Assembly (NCBI RefSeq): GCF_022788715.1
Contig: NZ_CP085168.1
Location: forward strand, 248,001 to 312,000
From: Sulfitobacter sp. DSM 110093
Lineage (GTDB): Bacteria > Pseudomonadota > Alphaproteobacteria > Rhodobacterales > Rhodobacteraceae
Length of the DNA: 64,000 nt
Direction: 5' to 3'
Below, in pieces: positions 1-8,396 of this stretch (position 1 is its first letter; each line of letters starts with the position of its first letter). The notes under the pieces are model-generated. The model searched no databases. It worked only from the letters and a program-made list of their open reading frames with translations, and had not been told where the DNA came from. Both the position numbers and the translations under genes were made by a program.

Positions 1-110
1 TTGACCAAACGGATTACACCATAAATCAGTGAGAAGCCGATCGCCACAAGTGCATAAAGACTGCCTAGACTCAGACCGTTCACGACCTGCTGGATCAGAT
101 AGTCGGACAT
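1..110 (-). CDS. livH: Branched-chain amino acid ABC transporter permease (LivH family), N-terminal 36 residues only
   Basis: The gene runs off the left edge. The visible start reads MSDYLIQQVVNGLSLGSL and continues ALVAIGFSLIYGVIRLV, the typical first membrane segment of LivH-type inner-membrane permeases of the HAAT family. Its ATG shares one base with the stop codon of livF just upstream, so the order livG-livF-livH is translationally coupled. Family assignment is firm; the substrate is not, because these transporters also carry urea, amides and other small amino compounds. Confidence 0.8.
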   Translation of the reverse strand, partial: MSDYLIQQVVNGLSLGSLYALVAIGFSLIYGVIRLV

Positions 111-832
111 CAGCCCACCCCCAAATATGCTTCAAAAACAGCTGGATCATTGAGCAGCTCATCGCCGCTGCCCTCGAGTACGATACGCCCGTTTTCCAGA
201 ACAAAAGCCCGATCTGCCAGCTCAAGTGCGAGCATTGCGTTTTGCTCGACAATCAGCATCGTCACGCCTTGCTCGCGGTTCAACTCCTCAAGAAAGTCGA
301 ATATCTCTTCAGTGATCTGAGGCGCCAGGCCCAAGGATGGTTCATCCAGCAAAAGCAATTTGGGCTCGGCGACAAGCGCACGGCCAATGGCCAGCATCAT
401 TTGCTCGCCCCCAGAAAGGTTGCCCGCCGGCATTGCACGCCGTTCCCCCAAAATAGGAAACCGTTCATAAATATCAGTAATTGCTCGCGCCACGCGCGCC
501 TTATCGTTCGATAAGAAAGCACCGAGCTGCAGGTTCTCTTCAATGCTCAGACGCCCAAAAATTTGACGCCCTTCGGGGGCGTGAACAATACCTGCGCGCA
601 CTAAGTCGACCGGACTGGTTGCTCCAACGTCATAACTGCCGTCTGAGGTTTGAAGCCTTGCTTGACCGCTAGAAATGGGCAAAAGCCCCGATAACGTCAT
701 CAAAGTTGTCGTCTTGCCTGCTCCATTGGCCCCAATGAGCGTCGCGATCTCGCCAGCTTCGACAGCAAAATTGATCCCCTGCAAAACCTTAGTGCGGCCT
801 CGGTTAACGTGCAGCTCCTCGACACGCAGCAT
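110..832 (-). CDS. livF: ABC transporter ATP-binding protein, LivF family
   Basis: A 240-residue cytoplasmic ATPase of the branched-chain amino acid/amide (HAAT) uptake class. Walker A (GANGAGKT) lies near residues 34-41, the LSGGEQ signature near 139-144 and the Walker B LLLLDEP near 159-165. I chose the ATG at 832, not the longer open frame, because it overlaps the livG stop by one base (TGATG) and the residues before it do not belong to the family. It is the middle gene of a livG-livF-livH run. The binding protein at 6078-7223 probably serves the same transporter. Confidence 0.9.
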   Translation of the reverse strand: MLRVEELHVNRGRTKVLQGINFAVEAGEIATLIGANGAGKTTTLMTLSGLLPISSGQARLQTSDGSYDVGATSPVDLVRAGIVHAPEGRQIFGRLSIEENLQLGAFLSNDKARVARAITDIYERFPILGERRAMPAGNLSGGEQMMLAIGRALVAEPKLLLLDEPSLGLAPQITEEIFDFLEELNREQGVTMLIVEQNAMLALELADRAFVLENGRIVLEGSGDELLNDPAVFEAYLGVG

Positions 833-1605
833 CACAATATCTCCTTGCGGCGACGACCCAGATAAACGGCTGCGACCTCGGGCATACGCAAAACCTCGTC
901 CACCTTGCCAAGGGCCAGCATCTCGCCCTTGTTCACGACGATGAGTCTTTTGCACAATGCAGCAACCATGCGCACGTTATGCTCCACGAGAATAATCGTG
1001 AGGCCATCGTCATTCAAACGACGCACCAGCTGCGAAAGGCGTCCTTTTTCAGTGTCTGTCATCCCCGCCGCTGGCTCATCCAGCAGCAACAGGGTCGGCG
1101 CGCTGGCCAATGCTCGAGCGATTTCGACCCGACGCCGATCCCCATAAGATAATTCGGACGCGTTACGGCTTCCAAACTCTGTCAGCCCCGTTCGTTCCAA
1201 CATTTCATCGGCGATCTCGCCAATGCGCTGTTCGGCTGCACGATGCCCAGGCAAACCAAAGACGCTGTGCATCAATGAGCGACCTGCGCGTGCATGCGCG
1301 CCCGCCATAACATTCTGACGCACCGTCATATCGTCAAATAATCGGATATTCTGGAAGGTGCGGGTCATACCCAGATTAGCGCGCACTTCAGGGCTCAGAC
1401 GAGTGATGTCCTTGCCCTCAAATTCAATGCTTCCGCTACTGGCAGCCATTACGCCAGTCAGAACATTAAAGGCAGTTGTTTTGCCGGCGCCATTCGGGCC
1501 GATCAGCCCAACCAGATCACCTTTCCCTACAGTGAAACTCACGTTTGACAGCGCTTGTACGCCGCCGAACCGTTTGGAAAGTTTTCGCACATTCAGTTGC
1601 GACAT
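832..1605 (-). CDS. livG: ABC transporter ATP-binding protein, LivG family
   Basis: A 257-residue ATPase with Walker A (GPNGAGKT, about 36-43), a conserved RTFQNIRLF stretch typical of LivG, a signature region ELSYGDRRR and the Walker B LLLLDEPAAG. This is the first gene of the visible livG-livF-livH run and pairs with LivF to drive a two-permease HAAT transporter. It is divergent from the N-formylglutamate amidohydrolase gene, with 119 bp between them that should hold both promoters. This hints that transport and catabolism of the same compound are controlled together. Confidence 0.9.
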   Translation of the reverse strand: MSQLNVRKLSKRFGGVQALSNVSFTVGKGDLVGLIGPNGAGKTTAFNVLTGVMAASSGSIEFEGKDITRLSPEVRANLGMTRTFQNIRLFDDMTVRQNVMAGAHARAGRSLMHSVFGLPGHRAAEQRIGEIADEMLERTGLTEFGSRNASELSYGDRRRVEIARALASAPTLLLLDEPAAGMTDTEKGRLSQLVRRLNDDGLTIILVEHNVRMVAALCKRLIVVNKGEMLALGKVDEVLRMPEVAAVYLGRRRKEIL

Positions 1606-1724
1606 GAGACCTTGCCGAAGACATTCTAGACAAATTTAAATTGATATTGTAACCGCCTTGATGTCAATATGTATTAAAAGTTTCATTTGCGAAGCGGCGA
1701 AGAAAGCCGTAGTCGGAGCCCCTA

Positions 1725-2534
1725 ATGCCTGATTATCTAACACTCTTAAGTGCCGACGAGCCATCGCCCTTCGGACTTGAAAATGAGCTTGGCCAAAGTC
1801 CTTTTGTGATCGTGTGTGAGCACGCAAGCGCGCGCCTCCCAAAAAGCCTCGGCACACTGGGACTTGATGATGAACACTTAACCCGCCACTTCATGTGGGA
1901 TATTGGGGCGTTGGACCTAGCGCACATTATCGCCCAGCGTCTTGACGCCCCTTTGGCAACCCAGCGGTATTCGCGCATGATCTGCGACTGCAACCGACAT
2001 TGGGAAGCTGAGAGCTTCATCCCCACACACGGCGAGGGCATTCCTGTTCCAGCCAATGCCGATTTGACGCCTGCCGAGCGCGCGCGACGTCGGGCCGAAA
2101 TCTGGCAACCCTTCCAGGATGGCGTAGCAAATATGCTGGATGCGAGGGAAGCACGAGGCCAAAGAACTCTTTTTGTGACCATTCATAGCTTCACCCCAAC
2201 GTTCTTCGGAAAGCAACGGGAAGTGGAGTATGGAGTACTCTTTGACCGCGACACGACGTTATCTCCTGCTTTACTAAAAGCGCTACGTGCGCAGCATGGG
2301 GAAAAGGCATTAGCAAACGAGCCTTATGACATGAACCGAGACAGTGACTACACAGTCCCGGTTCATGGTGAAGATCGAGGCTTAGACAGCGTTGAAATTG
2401 AAGTGCGAAACGACCTTCTCTCCACTCGAGAACAGATTGAGACGCGAGCCAATGAACTGGTCTTTGCACTGCGCGAAGCTGCCGAAAACCTCGGTGTGAC
2501 AACCAATCCTCCAAAAGAAGGGACTACGCTGTGA
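1725..2534 (+). CDS. N-formylglutamate amidohydrolase family protein
   Basis: A 269-residue protein of the HutG-like N-formylglutamate amidohydrolase family, zinc enzymes that release formate from N-formyl-glutamate or related N-acyl amino acids. Family features are VCEHAS (residues 30-35), the D-C-NRHWE region near 88-94 and TIHSFTP near 151-157, where the His and Glu residues are expected to bind metal. Its stop overlaps the GTG start of the next gene, so the two form an operon. No other histidine-degradation genes are present, which argues for a substrate other than the classical Hut intermediate. Confidence 0.8.
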   Translation: MPDYLTLLSADEPSPFGLENELGQSPFVIVCEHASARLPKSLGTLGLDDEHLTRHFMWDIGALDLAHIIAQRLDAPLATQRYSRMICDCNRHWEAESFIPTHGEGIPVPANADLTPAERARRRAEIWQPFQDGVANMLDAREARGQRTLFVTIHSFTPTFFGKQREVEYGVLFDRDTTLSPALLKALRAQHGEKALANEPYDMNRDSDYTVPVHGEDRGLDSVEIEVRNDLLSTREQIETRANELVFALREAAENLGVTTNPPKEGTTL

Positions 2535-3151
2535 AACAGGTCGAACCAATACGCAACTGGCCGTTAACCCCATCGAAAACCGCCGTTCTTGTGGTTGATG
2601 TCCAGCTTAGTGAATATACAGACGAGGTCTTGGCCGAAGCACCCGAAATGGCCACAGCGATGCGCGACCGCATGCTGCCAGCATTAACCCGTTTGGTTGA
2701 CGGCGCCCGCGCTTCAGGATGCGAAATCATTTATACCGTGATCGAAGCTCTAACAGCAGATGGGCGGGACCGTAGCCTCGATCACAAATTATCAGACATT
2801 CTGGTGCCCCGCGGCTCCCCCCTCGCCAAGACACTTCCAGAAGCGCGCCAACAAGAAGACGATATCTTGATCCCGAAGACCTCTTCCGGTGTGTTCAACT
2901 CAACCAATCTCTCCTATTTGCTGCGCAACATGGGATTGGATCGGGTCATCGTGGCAGGACTATTGACCGATCAGTGTGTCGACATGGCGGTGCGTGATGG
3001 CGCTGATCTCGGCTTTTACATGATCTGCGCCAAAGATGCCTGTGTAACGAAAACCAAAGCGCGTCACGACAAGGCACTCGCGGCCTTCGGCGGATATTGC
3101 CAGACGGAAGAGGTGGAAGATATCCTACAACAGTTACGAGCCGCCGAATAA
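2531..3151 (+). CDS. Isochorismatase-like cysteine hydrolase
   Basis: A 206-residue member of the isochorismatase/N-carbamoylsarcosine-amidase fold family. The catalytic triad is readable: Asp23 in VVDVQ, Lys116 in IPKTSSG and Cys149 in TDQCVD. The GTG start at 2531 overlaps the upstream stop (GTGA), which fixes the start and shows coupling to the amidohydrolase. Proteins with this triad mostly hydrolyse amides such as ureidoacrylate, N-carbamoyl compounds or nicotinamide. Paired with a formamide-type hydrolase and a Liv importer, it suggests stepwise breakdown of an imported amide; the substrate is unknown. Confidence 0.8.
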   Translation: MKQVEPIRNWPLTPSKTAVLVVDVQLSEYTDEVLAEAPEMATAMRDRMLPALTRLVDGARASGCEIIYTVIEALTADGRDRSLDHKLSDILVPRGSPLAKTLPEARQQEDDILIPKTSSGVFNSTNLSYLLRNMGLDRVIVAGLLTDQCVDMAVRDGADLGFYMICAKDACVTKTKARHDKALAAFGGYCQTEEVEDILQQLRAAE

Positions 3152-4096
3152 GAACGCTTGCATCACAACTCAACAAAACCAAATTCTTGGGCCGCCAATC
3201 GCGCTCAGAAATGATGTGGTTGATTGAGACGGAGGGTGGGACGATTTCGCCATATGCCATTTTTCAGAAACAACTTCAGCAGCCTGTCACGATCAGTTCA
3301 ATGAACGCCCGCAGAAAGAGTTTGCTTAGAGCCTATTCTGTTAAAAAGTCGGAAATTCGAAGGAGACGATTTTCCACCAGCACCGCATCGACTGCGACAG
3401 CCCAAAATATTTCCTTGTGAAACGCTTAGAGGCGTTCTGAGAAAAGAAGAGGGCGGTTTTGGCGAGCCAACACCGCTATCCTGTGGATCGTGTGGGTTAT
3501 CAATGCTGCGTCCTTCTTCGTTGAGATTGTCGCCAGGCACGCGGCGAGTTTTGGATGCCCGCCCCAGACACAGGCATTTATATCCTGCGCTGGCCGAAGC
3601 CGGTCAGCCATTCCAAGACGGCAGGTCGTCGATCCCCATGCCTGGCCGACGCCCAGGCTCGGAGCTATCGCGCACGGGGTCCATAATTCCATATAGCGCG
3701 CTGTAGGAAAGTTTTCCAACCCAGTCAGCCCTTTGATACATTCGAACCAGACGTAGTGGGCACTCTGCTGTAGGGGCAGAAGATCCCGTCCGATTTTCCA
3801 CAAGTGGGCATTCCACCCAGCACGAGCTGTCACGACGATGCTATGCCTCGCTCAACGGCAACGAAGTGTAAGAACGGAAACCGAACCGGTTAGACGAAAA
3901 GCAACGCGGATCATAAGGCAGACGTATGATTCATAGGGCCCTGCACCGAGTATGCTCTGGTCTCCGAAGTACACGGCTGTGCGCACTCCCTGATCCATCT
4001 TGGAGATGTGCCATCATGCTTTCGATCTACAAAAGCATATCACATCATTACATATATATACTTAAATAGATCATAACTTGAGAAGCCGCGCCCAAT
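3152..4096. other. Long non-coding stretch between the amidase operon and hipBA
   Basis: About 945 bp with no convincing intact gene. Open frames on both strands are short and have mixed composition. The only family resemblance I can see is a short cation-diffusion-facilitator-like fragment near 3454-3549, listed separately. The last 100 bp before hipB are AT-rich and probably carry its promoter. The stretch looks like decayed DNA marking the left edge of the hipBA insertion. Confidence 0.5.
3454..3549 (+). pseudogene. Possible remnant of a cation diffusion facilitator transporter N-terminus
   Basis: One frame reads TAILWIVWVINAASFFVEIV, which resembles the first transmembrane helix of CDF-family metal exporters (the usual pattern is LWIVLxINxxMFxVEIxAG). 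The match covers only about 25 residues; the frame has a stop just upstream and loses similarity after it. If real, it is a heavily decayed fragment. It could also be chance hydrophobic sequence. Confidence 0.3.
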
Positions 4097-4741
4097 ATGA
4101 TACACCAACGCAGATCAAGCGCTTTGCTTGATCTGCAGGATTATATCAAGATGAGCTATGAGAGCGAAAAACTGGCGGCGACACTGAAGACCGCACGCGA
4201 GAACAAGGGGCTTAGCCAGCGCGCACTAAGCGCGCGTGCAGGTGTGCCGCAGTCGCACATCTCCAAGATCGAGAGCGGCGCGGTCAACCTCACCGTCTCA
4301 AGCCTGACCGCCATTGCCAACGCCCTCGATCTGGAACTGGCGCTTGTGCCGCGCAAGGCGGCACCCGCCGTAAGGACGCTCACCCGTAACGTAAGCGACG
4401 CGCCGAAGGCCACGCCGGAAACGCGTAAAGAGATTGCCCAGCTCGCCAAGCAGCTTGAGCACATCCAGTCGCTCAAAATCGATAGTCCCGCCTTCGAAAA
4501 CCTGCAGCGGCAGTTTCGAGAGATGCGACAATTCGGGAACCTGATCCGGAACCCCGACACATTGCGCAGCATCCGTAAAGCGCTCAAAGCCGTGGAGGGC
4601 GAGGGTGGCATTGCAGCGCTGCAAGACGCGTCAAAGCAGATGAAAAGTTTCCGGAACACGCTTGCTCACGGCATAGCTAACGAGGATCGCGTGCGCTTGC
4701 CGCGTCCTGCCTATCGCCTTGATGGAGAAAACGATGAGTAG
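4097..4741 (+). CDS. hipB: HipB-like antitoxin with N-terminal XRE helix-turn-helix
   Basis: A 214-residue protein (196 if translation starts at the ATG at 4151, MSYESEK). An XRE/Cro helix-turn-helix spans about residues 27-86 (LKTARENKGLSQRALSARAG, then ISKIESG). The C-terminal ~110 residues are a charged extension; classical HipB is only about 90 residues, so this is a long variant. The gene overlaps hipA by eight bases. It should bind and restrain the HipA kinase and repress its own promoter. Neither candidate start has a strong ribosome site, so the N-terminus is uncertain. Confidence 0.85.
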   Translation: MIHQRRSSALLDLQDYIKMSYESEKLAATLKTARENKGLSQRALSARAGVPQSHISKIESGAVNLTVSSLTAIANALDLELALVPRKAAPAVRTLTRNVSDAPKATPETRKEIAQLAKQLEHIQSLKIDSPAFENLQRQFREMRQFGNLIRNPDTLRSIRKALKAVEGEGGIAALQDASKQMKSFRNTLAHGIANEDRVRLPRPAYRLDGENDE

Positions 4742-5966
4742 TGTCTCCGTTCTCAACGTGAACCTGTATGGCGAGCCGATCGGCACGCTCACCAATCTCG
4801 GCGGCGATCGCACCATCTTTGCCTTCACTGACGAGTATATCGAAAACCCTGACAGGCCGACCCTCAGCCTCGCTTTCAAGGATGAATTCGGGGAGCTTTA
4901 TACGGACTTTAGACCCTATCAGAAGCGCGTCATGCCCTTCTTCTCAAACCTTCTGCCCGAAGGTCATCTGCGCAAATACCTGGCCGAACGGGTGGGCGTG
5001 AATCCCGAACGTGAATTCTATTTACTCTGGGCACTTGGCCATGACCTGCCCGGCGCGATCACAATAACCCCTTCCGATGGTGAAGCCTGGCCGCCGGATG
5101 CCACCGACGGTGCCGATGATCATGGCGATGATCAACGCGAAAACGCGCTGCGCTTCTCGCTGGCAGGTGTTCAACTCAAGTTTTCCGCCGTGATGGAAGC
5201 AAGCGGCGGACTGACCATCCCCGCCTCTGGCGTGGGGGGCTCTTGGATCGTAAAGCTACCCTCCCGCGAATTCTCCGGCGTCCCTGAAAATGAATACTCG
5301 ATGATGAAGCTGGCCAGCCTTATCGGGATGAACGTGCCTGCCATCGATCTGGTCAGCATCAATGCGATCAAGAACTTGCCCGAAGGCATCGATAGGACCG
5401 GCAACCATGCCTTTGTGATTGAGCGCTTTGATCGGCTATCCAACGGATCGAGCGTCCATATCGAGGATTTCGCACAGGTCTATGGGCTCTATCCTGAGGA
5501 CAAGTACGGCAATGGCACATTCCGGAACATCGCTCAGGTGATCGCCGCCGAAGGTAATGACACCGACATCATCGAATATATCCGGCGTCTGACCTTTAAT
5601 ATGCTGATCGGCAATGCAGATATGCACATGAAGAACTGGTCGTTGATCTACCCGGACAGGCGGTATGTATCGCTGGCACCCGCTTATGATTTTGTGGCGA
5701 CCGTGCCCTACATTCCGGGCGATGCAACCAACATGAAGATCAGCCGCGCCAAAGTGTTCTCGGCGTTCTCATTGGATGAGCTAACGCATCTCGCGGTGAA
5801 AGCTTCCATACCGAAAAAGATGGCGATCGATGCTGCTAAAGAGACCGTTCAGCTTTTTCGGGAGCATTGGGATGCAGAAGCGCCAAATTTGCCGATGAGT
5901 GATGAAGTCAGATCAACCGTAGAGACCCACATGAAGACAGTGCCAATCTTGGAAGAGCTTTCGTAG
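4734..5966 (+). CDS. hipA: HipA-family serine/threonine kinase toxin
   Basis: A 410-residue HipA. Landmarks: an N-terminal HipA_N-type domain, SLAGVQLKFS near 142-151, ERFDR near 230-234, the catalytic-loop motif GNADMHMKN near 293-301 with the expected Asp296, and the metal-binding APAYDF with Asp319. The kinase therefore looks intact. HipA of E. coli phosphorylates glutamyl-tRNA synthetase and induces dormancy. I place the start at the ATG at 4734, because GGAG sits seven bases upstream of it inside the end of hipB. The gene lies between the two halves of a Liv/amidase catabolic cluster. Confidence 0.88.
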   Translation: MSSVSVLNVNLYGEPIGTLTNLGGDRTIFAFTDEYIENPDRPTLSLAFKDEFGELYTDFRPYQKRVMPFFSNLLPEGHLRKYLAERVGVNPEREFYLLWALGHDLPGAITITPSDGEAWPPDATDGADDHGDDQRENALRFSLAGVQLKFSAVMEASGGLTIPASGVGGSWIVKLPSREFSGVPENEYSMMKLASLIGMNVPAIDLVSINAIKNLPEGIDRTGNHAFVIERFDRLSNGSSVHIEDFAQVYGLYPEDKYGNGTFRNIAQVIAAEGNDTDIIEYIRRLTFNMLIGNADMHMKNWSLIYPDRRYVSLAPAYDFVATVPYIPGDATNMKISRAKVFSAFSLDELTHLAVKASIPKKMAIDAAKETVQLFREHWDAEAPNLPMSDEVRSTVETHMKTVPILEELS

Positions 5967-6038
5967 GGCAAGTGGTTCCCCAAGGAAACTCCCTCGGGGA
6001 ACGCCAATACTTCGCCCACGCACTTCGTCTTTCAAAGG

Positions 6039-6065
6039 CTCGCAAACCAATGGACTGCTTGCGAG
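6039..6065 (-). terminator. Possible terminator hairpin of the binding-protein gene
   Basis: Perfect 7-bp arms CTCGCAA and TTGCGAG with a 13-base loop lie 13 bp beyond the stop codon of the minus-strand binding-protein gene. Only a short T-rich tract follows on that strand, so termination strength is doubtful. Confidence 0.35.
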
Positions 6066-6077
6066 TGGACGTTTAAC

Positions 6078-7223
6078 TCAAGGCCGCCAAATCGACTCGA
6101 CGTTGAACTCACCACCCATAACCGAGATGATCGAAATCGGCTTCGGTGGCACCATCGTGTCACGTGTGTACGATATGGTACCGGTCACCGCTTTAAAGTC
6201 GCGCGTTTTTTCCAATTCATCGCGGATCGCATCGGGCTCCGCCGATCCGGCACGTTCGATTGCATCAACAACAAGCATCAACGCATCATAGCCCAATGGC
6301 GCAAAAGCATTCTCGGGGTCCATGCCGTACTCATCATTATAATCCGCAATGAACTGGCCCACTTCCGGACGGTCGTCCCCACGATAGGTATGAGTTGAAA
6401 ACCAAACGTCATTTGCCAGATCCGGACCGGGGGTATCCGCGACCAGATCAGTATCAAAGCCATCCCCAGAGACGATCGGAAGCTCAAGCCCTGCTTCCCG
6501 GATTTGCTTGACCGTCAAACCGGCTTCGGTCGGGATTGCGGAGACAAAAATAATGTCGGGCGCCGGATCGGTTGATTTGAGGCGCGCGATTTGTGCTGAA
6601 AAGTCAGTGTCGCCAATCATAAAGCTATCTTCAGCAACAATTTCCCCGCCGCGCTCGATGAAACGCTCCTTGAAAAACTTGCTGAGGGCCTTCGTGAAGT
6701 CCATCGATTGGTCCGTCCACACGACGGCAGTCTTCGCGTCCATCTCATCCACCGCATAATCCGCGATGGCGTAGGATTGGTCATCATCTCCAAATGGCGC
6801 CATAAACATGTAGTTTCCAACCCACTGCGGCAACTCCGGGTGCGTTGCTCCGGATGTCACAAAGGGAATGCTAGCCTCTTGAAACAAGGGCGCTGCGGCC
6901 ATGACAAAGGTCGTATCAGATTGCCCAATTCCAGCAACGACCCCTTCAGATAGGACACGTTGTGCAGCTTTCGCCGTTTCCTGTTGATCAGTCCGTGTAT
7001 CAGGTGCAAGCAACTCGATCTGCCGACCAAGCACGCCACCGTTCTCGTTCACTTTTTTAGCAGCCAGTTGCGCGCCCTTTAGGGAAGGGCCATCCAAGGA
7101 CGACATGCCTCCGGTAGCATTATAAAGAGCTCCAATCTTGATTGGCTCGTCCTGTGCCAGGCCAGGTGCGGCTCCTAAGGCGGTCAAAGCCGCGGCTGCT
7201 GCAAATTTTTTTAAAGTTTTCAT
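6078..7223 (-). CDS. Periplasmic amino-acid/amide ABC transporter binding protein (LivJ type)
   Basis: A type I periplasmic binding protein of about 381 residues with a signal peptide (MKTLKKF, then an Ala/Leu-rich core ending GLAQ). The mature protein begins IKIGALYNATGGMSSLDGP, typical of Peripla_BP_6 proteins of HAAT transporters. An ATG at 7223 is preferred over the TTG one codon earlier; GGGGAG lies upstream. It should deliver ligand to the livG-livF-livH transporter at the left edge of the window, from which hipBA now separates it. It is divergent from the RpiR regulator gene. Confidence 0.88.
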   Translation of the reverse strand: MKTLKKFAAAAALTALGAAPGLAQDEPIKIGALYNATGGMSSLDGPSLKGAQLAAKKVNENGGVLGRQIELLAPDTRTDQQETAKAAQRVLSEGVVAGIGQSDTTFVMAAAPLFQEASIPFVTSGATHPELPQWVGNYMFMAPFGDDDQSYAIADYAVDEMDAKTAVVWTDQSMDFTKALSKFFKERFIERGGEIVAEDSFMIGDTDFSAQIARLKSTDPAPDIIFVSAIPTEAGLTVKQIREAGLELPIVSGDGFDTDLVADTPGPDLANDVWFSTHTYRGDDRPEVGQFIADYNDEYGMDPENAFAPLGYDALMLVVDAIERAGSAEPDAIRDELEKTRDFKAVTGTISYTRDTMVPPKPISIISVMGGEFNVESIWRP

Positions 7224-7398
7224 CAATCTTTACTCCCCTGAGTTTCGAATATGACACCGGACAAATAACATTTACGCGTCGTTGCTCTTCGCCACCGCTG
7301 CCGACAGGACGCAGAGACATGCCAAAAACAGCCATGCTATCCGGCATCATGTCCATCTCATGACGCTAGCGAAGGTGAGGGCCGTGCGTCAATAATTT

Positions 7399-7430
7399 TT
7401 GACATTTTTGTCTTGTGGGGCCTCTTATAT
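7399..7430 (+). promoter_or_regulatory. Candidate promoter for the RpiR regulator gene
   Basis: TTGACA at 7399-7404 is followed after 18 bases by TCTTAT (4 of 6 matches to the -10 consensus). It lies 20-50 bp upstream of the chosen rpiR-type start, within the 220-bp divergent region shared with the binding-protein gene. Only sequence similarity supports it. Confidence 0.35.
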
Positions 7431-7447
7431 ATCATTACTTTTTTTTC

Positions 7448-8386
7448 ATGAACAAAAAACATGCGCAGCCCCGTACTGATCAGCCCGAGTTGAGCCCGAC
7501 TGGCGCCGACTCTGTTGCCGTGTCTCAGCGCATCACTGACCTTTTTGAATCTCTTGGACGTCGAGAGCAGGACGTGGCGCGCGAGATCCTGCGCCAATAC
7601 CCGCTTTCTGCTCTTTGCACCGTCTCAGCTTTAGCAGAGCGCTCCAATGTGAGTACCGCGACAGTCCTGAGGTTGGTACAACGGCTCGACCTGAATGGGT
7701 ACGGAGGGTTTCAGGAAGCTGTAAAATCAGACGTAGCGCGGCTTCTGGAAACACCACTACAGCGACTGTCAGCCCAAACTGCTCGCCCAGATCAAGAGGG
7801 GAGCTTGCTGAGCGATCTGTTGAACAGAACTTCCCAGCAATTGCAGAATTGCCATGATCCAGTAATGGACGCGGATTTCGAAACCGCCACCGCTCTTCTC
7901 GCTGATACGAAAAACCGCATCTATTGCGCGGGCGGACGCCATTCACGGCACATTGCCGCGCTGCTAACAGAGTACCTGGGCTTGCTCCGCCCAAATGTTC
8001 AGCTAGTGGAGGGGCCATCCGAAGGATGGCAGCGCTACCTATTGGAAATGAACAGCCGTACGGTACTTTGCGTGACCGATATTCGCCGGTATCAGCCATC
8101 CCTGCTGAGATTCAGTAATCTTGCGGCCAAACAGGGGGCGCGAGTCATCGCCATCTCCGACGCATGGGCCGACAGGCATGATTTTGGTGCCGAAGTCCTG
8201 TTTCGCATGCCTTCCGCTTCACCTTCTCCAATAGATAGCCATTGTGGGCAACTTCTACTCGCCGAGGCCCTTATCGGAGGGCTTGCAAAAAAGATCGGGC
8301 CTCCGCTTCAAGAACGTTTGGCCTTGGGCGAAACGCTGAGTTGCGTAGATACCGGCGCATATAATTCCCAATCTGAAAGCACTTAG
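7448..8386 (+). CDS. RpiR/MurR-family transcriptional regulator
   Basis: A 312-residue regulator: N-terminal RpiR helix-turn-helix (about residues 20-90, with SALAERSNVSTATVLRLVQR) and C-terminal SIS domain (about 130-270, IYCAGGRHSRHIAALL near its start). SIS domains normally sense phosphosugars, but many alphaproteobacterial RpiR proteins control amino acid or aromatic compound uptake. I use the ATG at 7448; the open frame extends 11 codons upstream without a plausible start. It is followed within 10 bp by the GS-like ligase and is divergent from the binding-protein gene, so it probably controls both. Confidence 0.85.
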   Translation: MNKKHAQPRTDQPELSPTGADSVAVSQRITDLFESLGRREQDVAREILRQYPLSALCTVSALAERSNVSTATVLRLVQRLDLNGYGGFQEAVKSDVARLLETPLQRLSAQTARPDQEGSLLSDLLNRTSQQLQNCHDPVMDADFETATALLADTKNRIYCAGGRHSRHIAALLTEYLGLLRPNVQLVEGPSEGWQRYLLEMNSRTVLCVTDIRRYQPSLLRFSNLAAKQGARVIAISDAWADRHDFGAEVLFRMPSASPSPIDSHCGQLLLAEALIGGLAKKIGPPLQERLALGETLSCVDTGAYNSQSEST

Positions 8387-8396
8387 GAGGTCCGAC

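Noticed and set aside
3426..3833. 135-codon minus-strand open frame
   Set aside because: No family resemblance or ribosome site; it overlaps several other open frames and a possible CDF remnant on the other strand.
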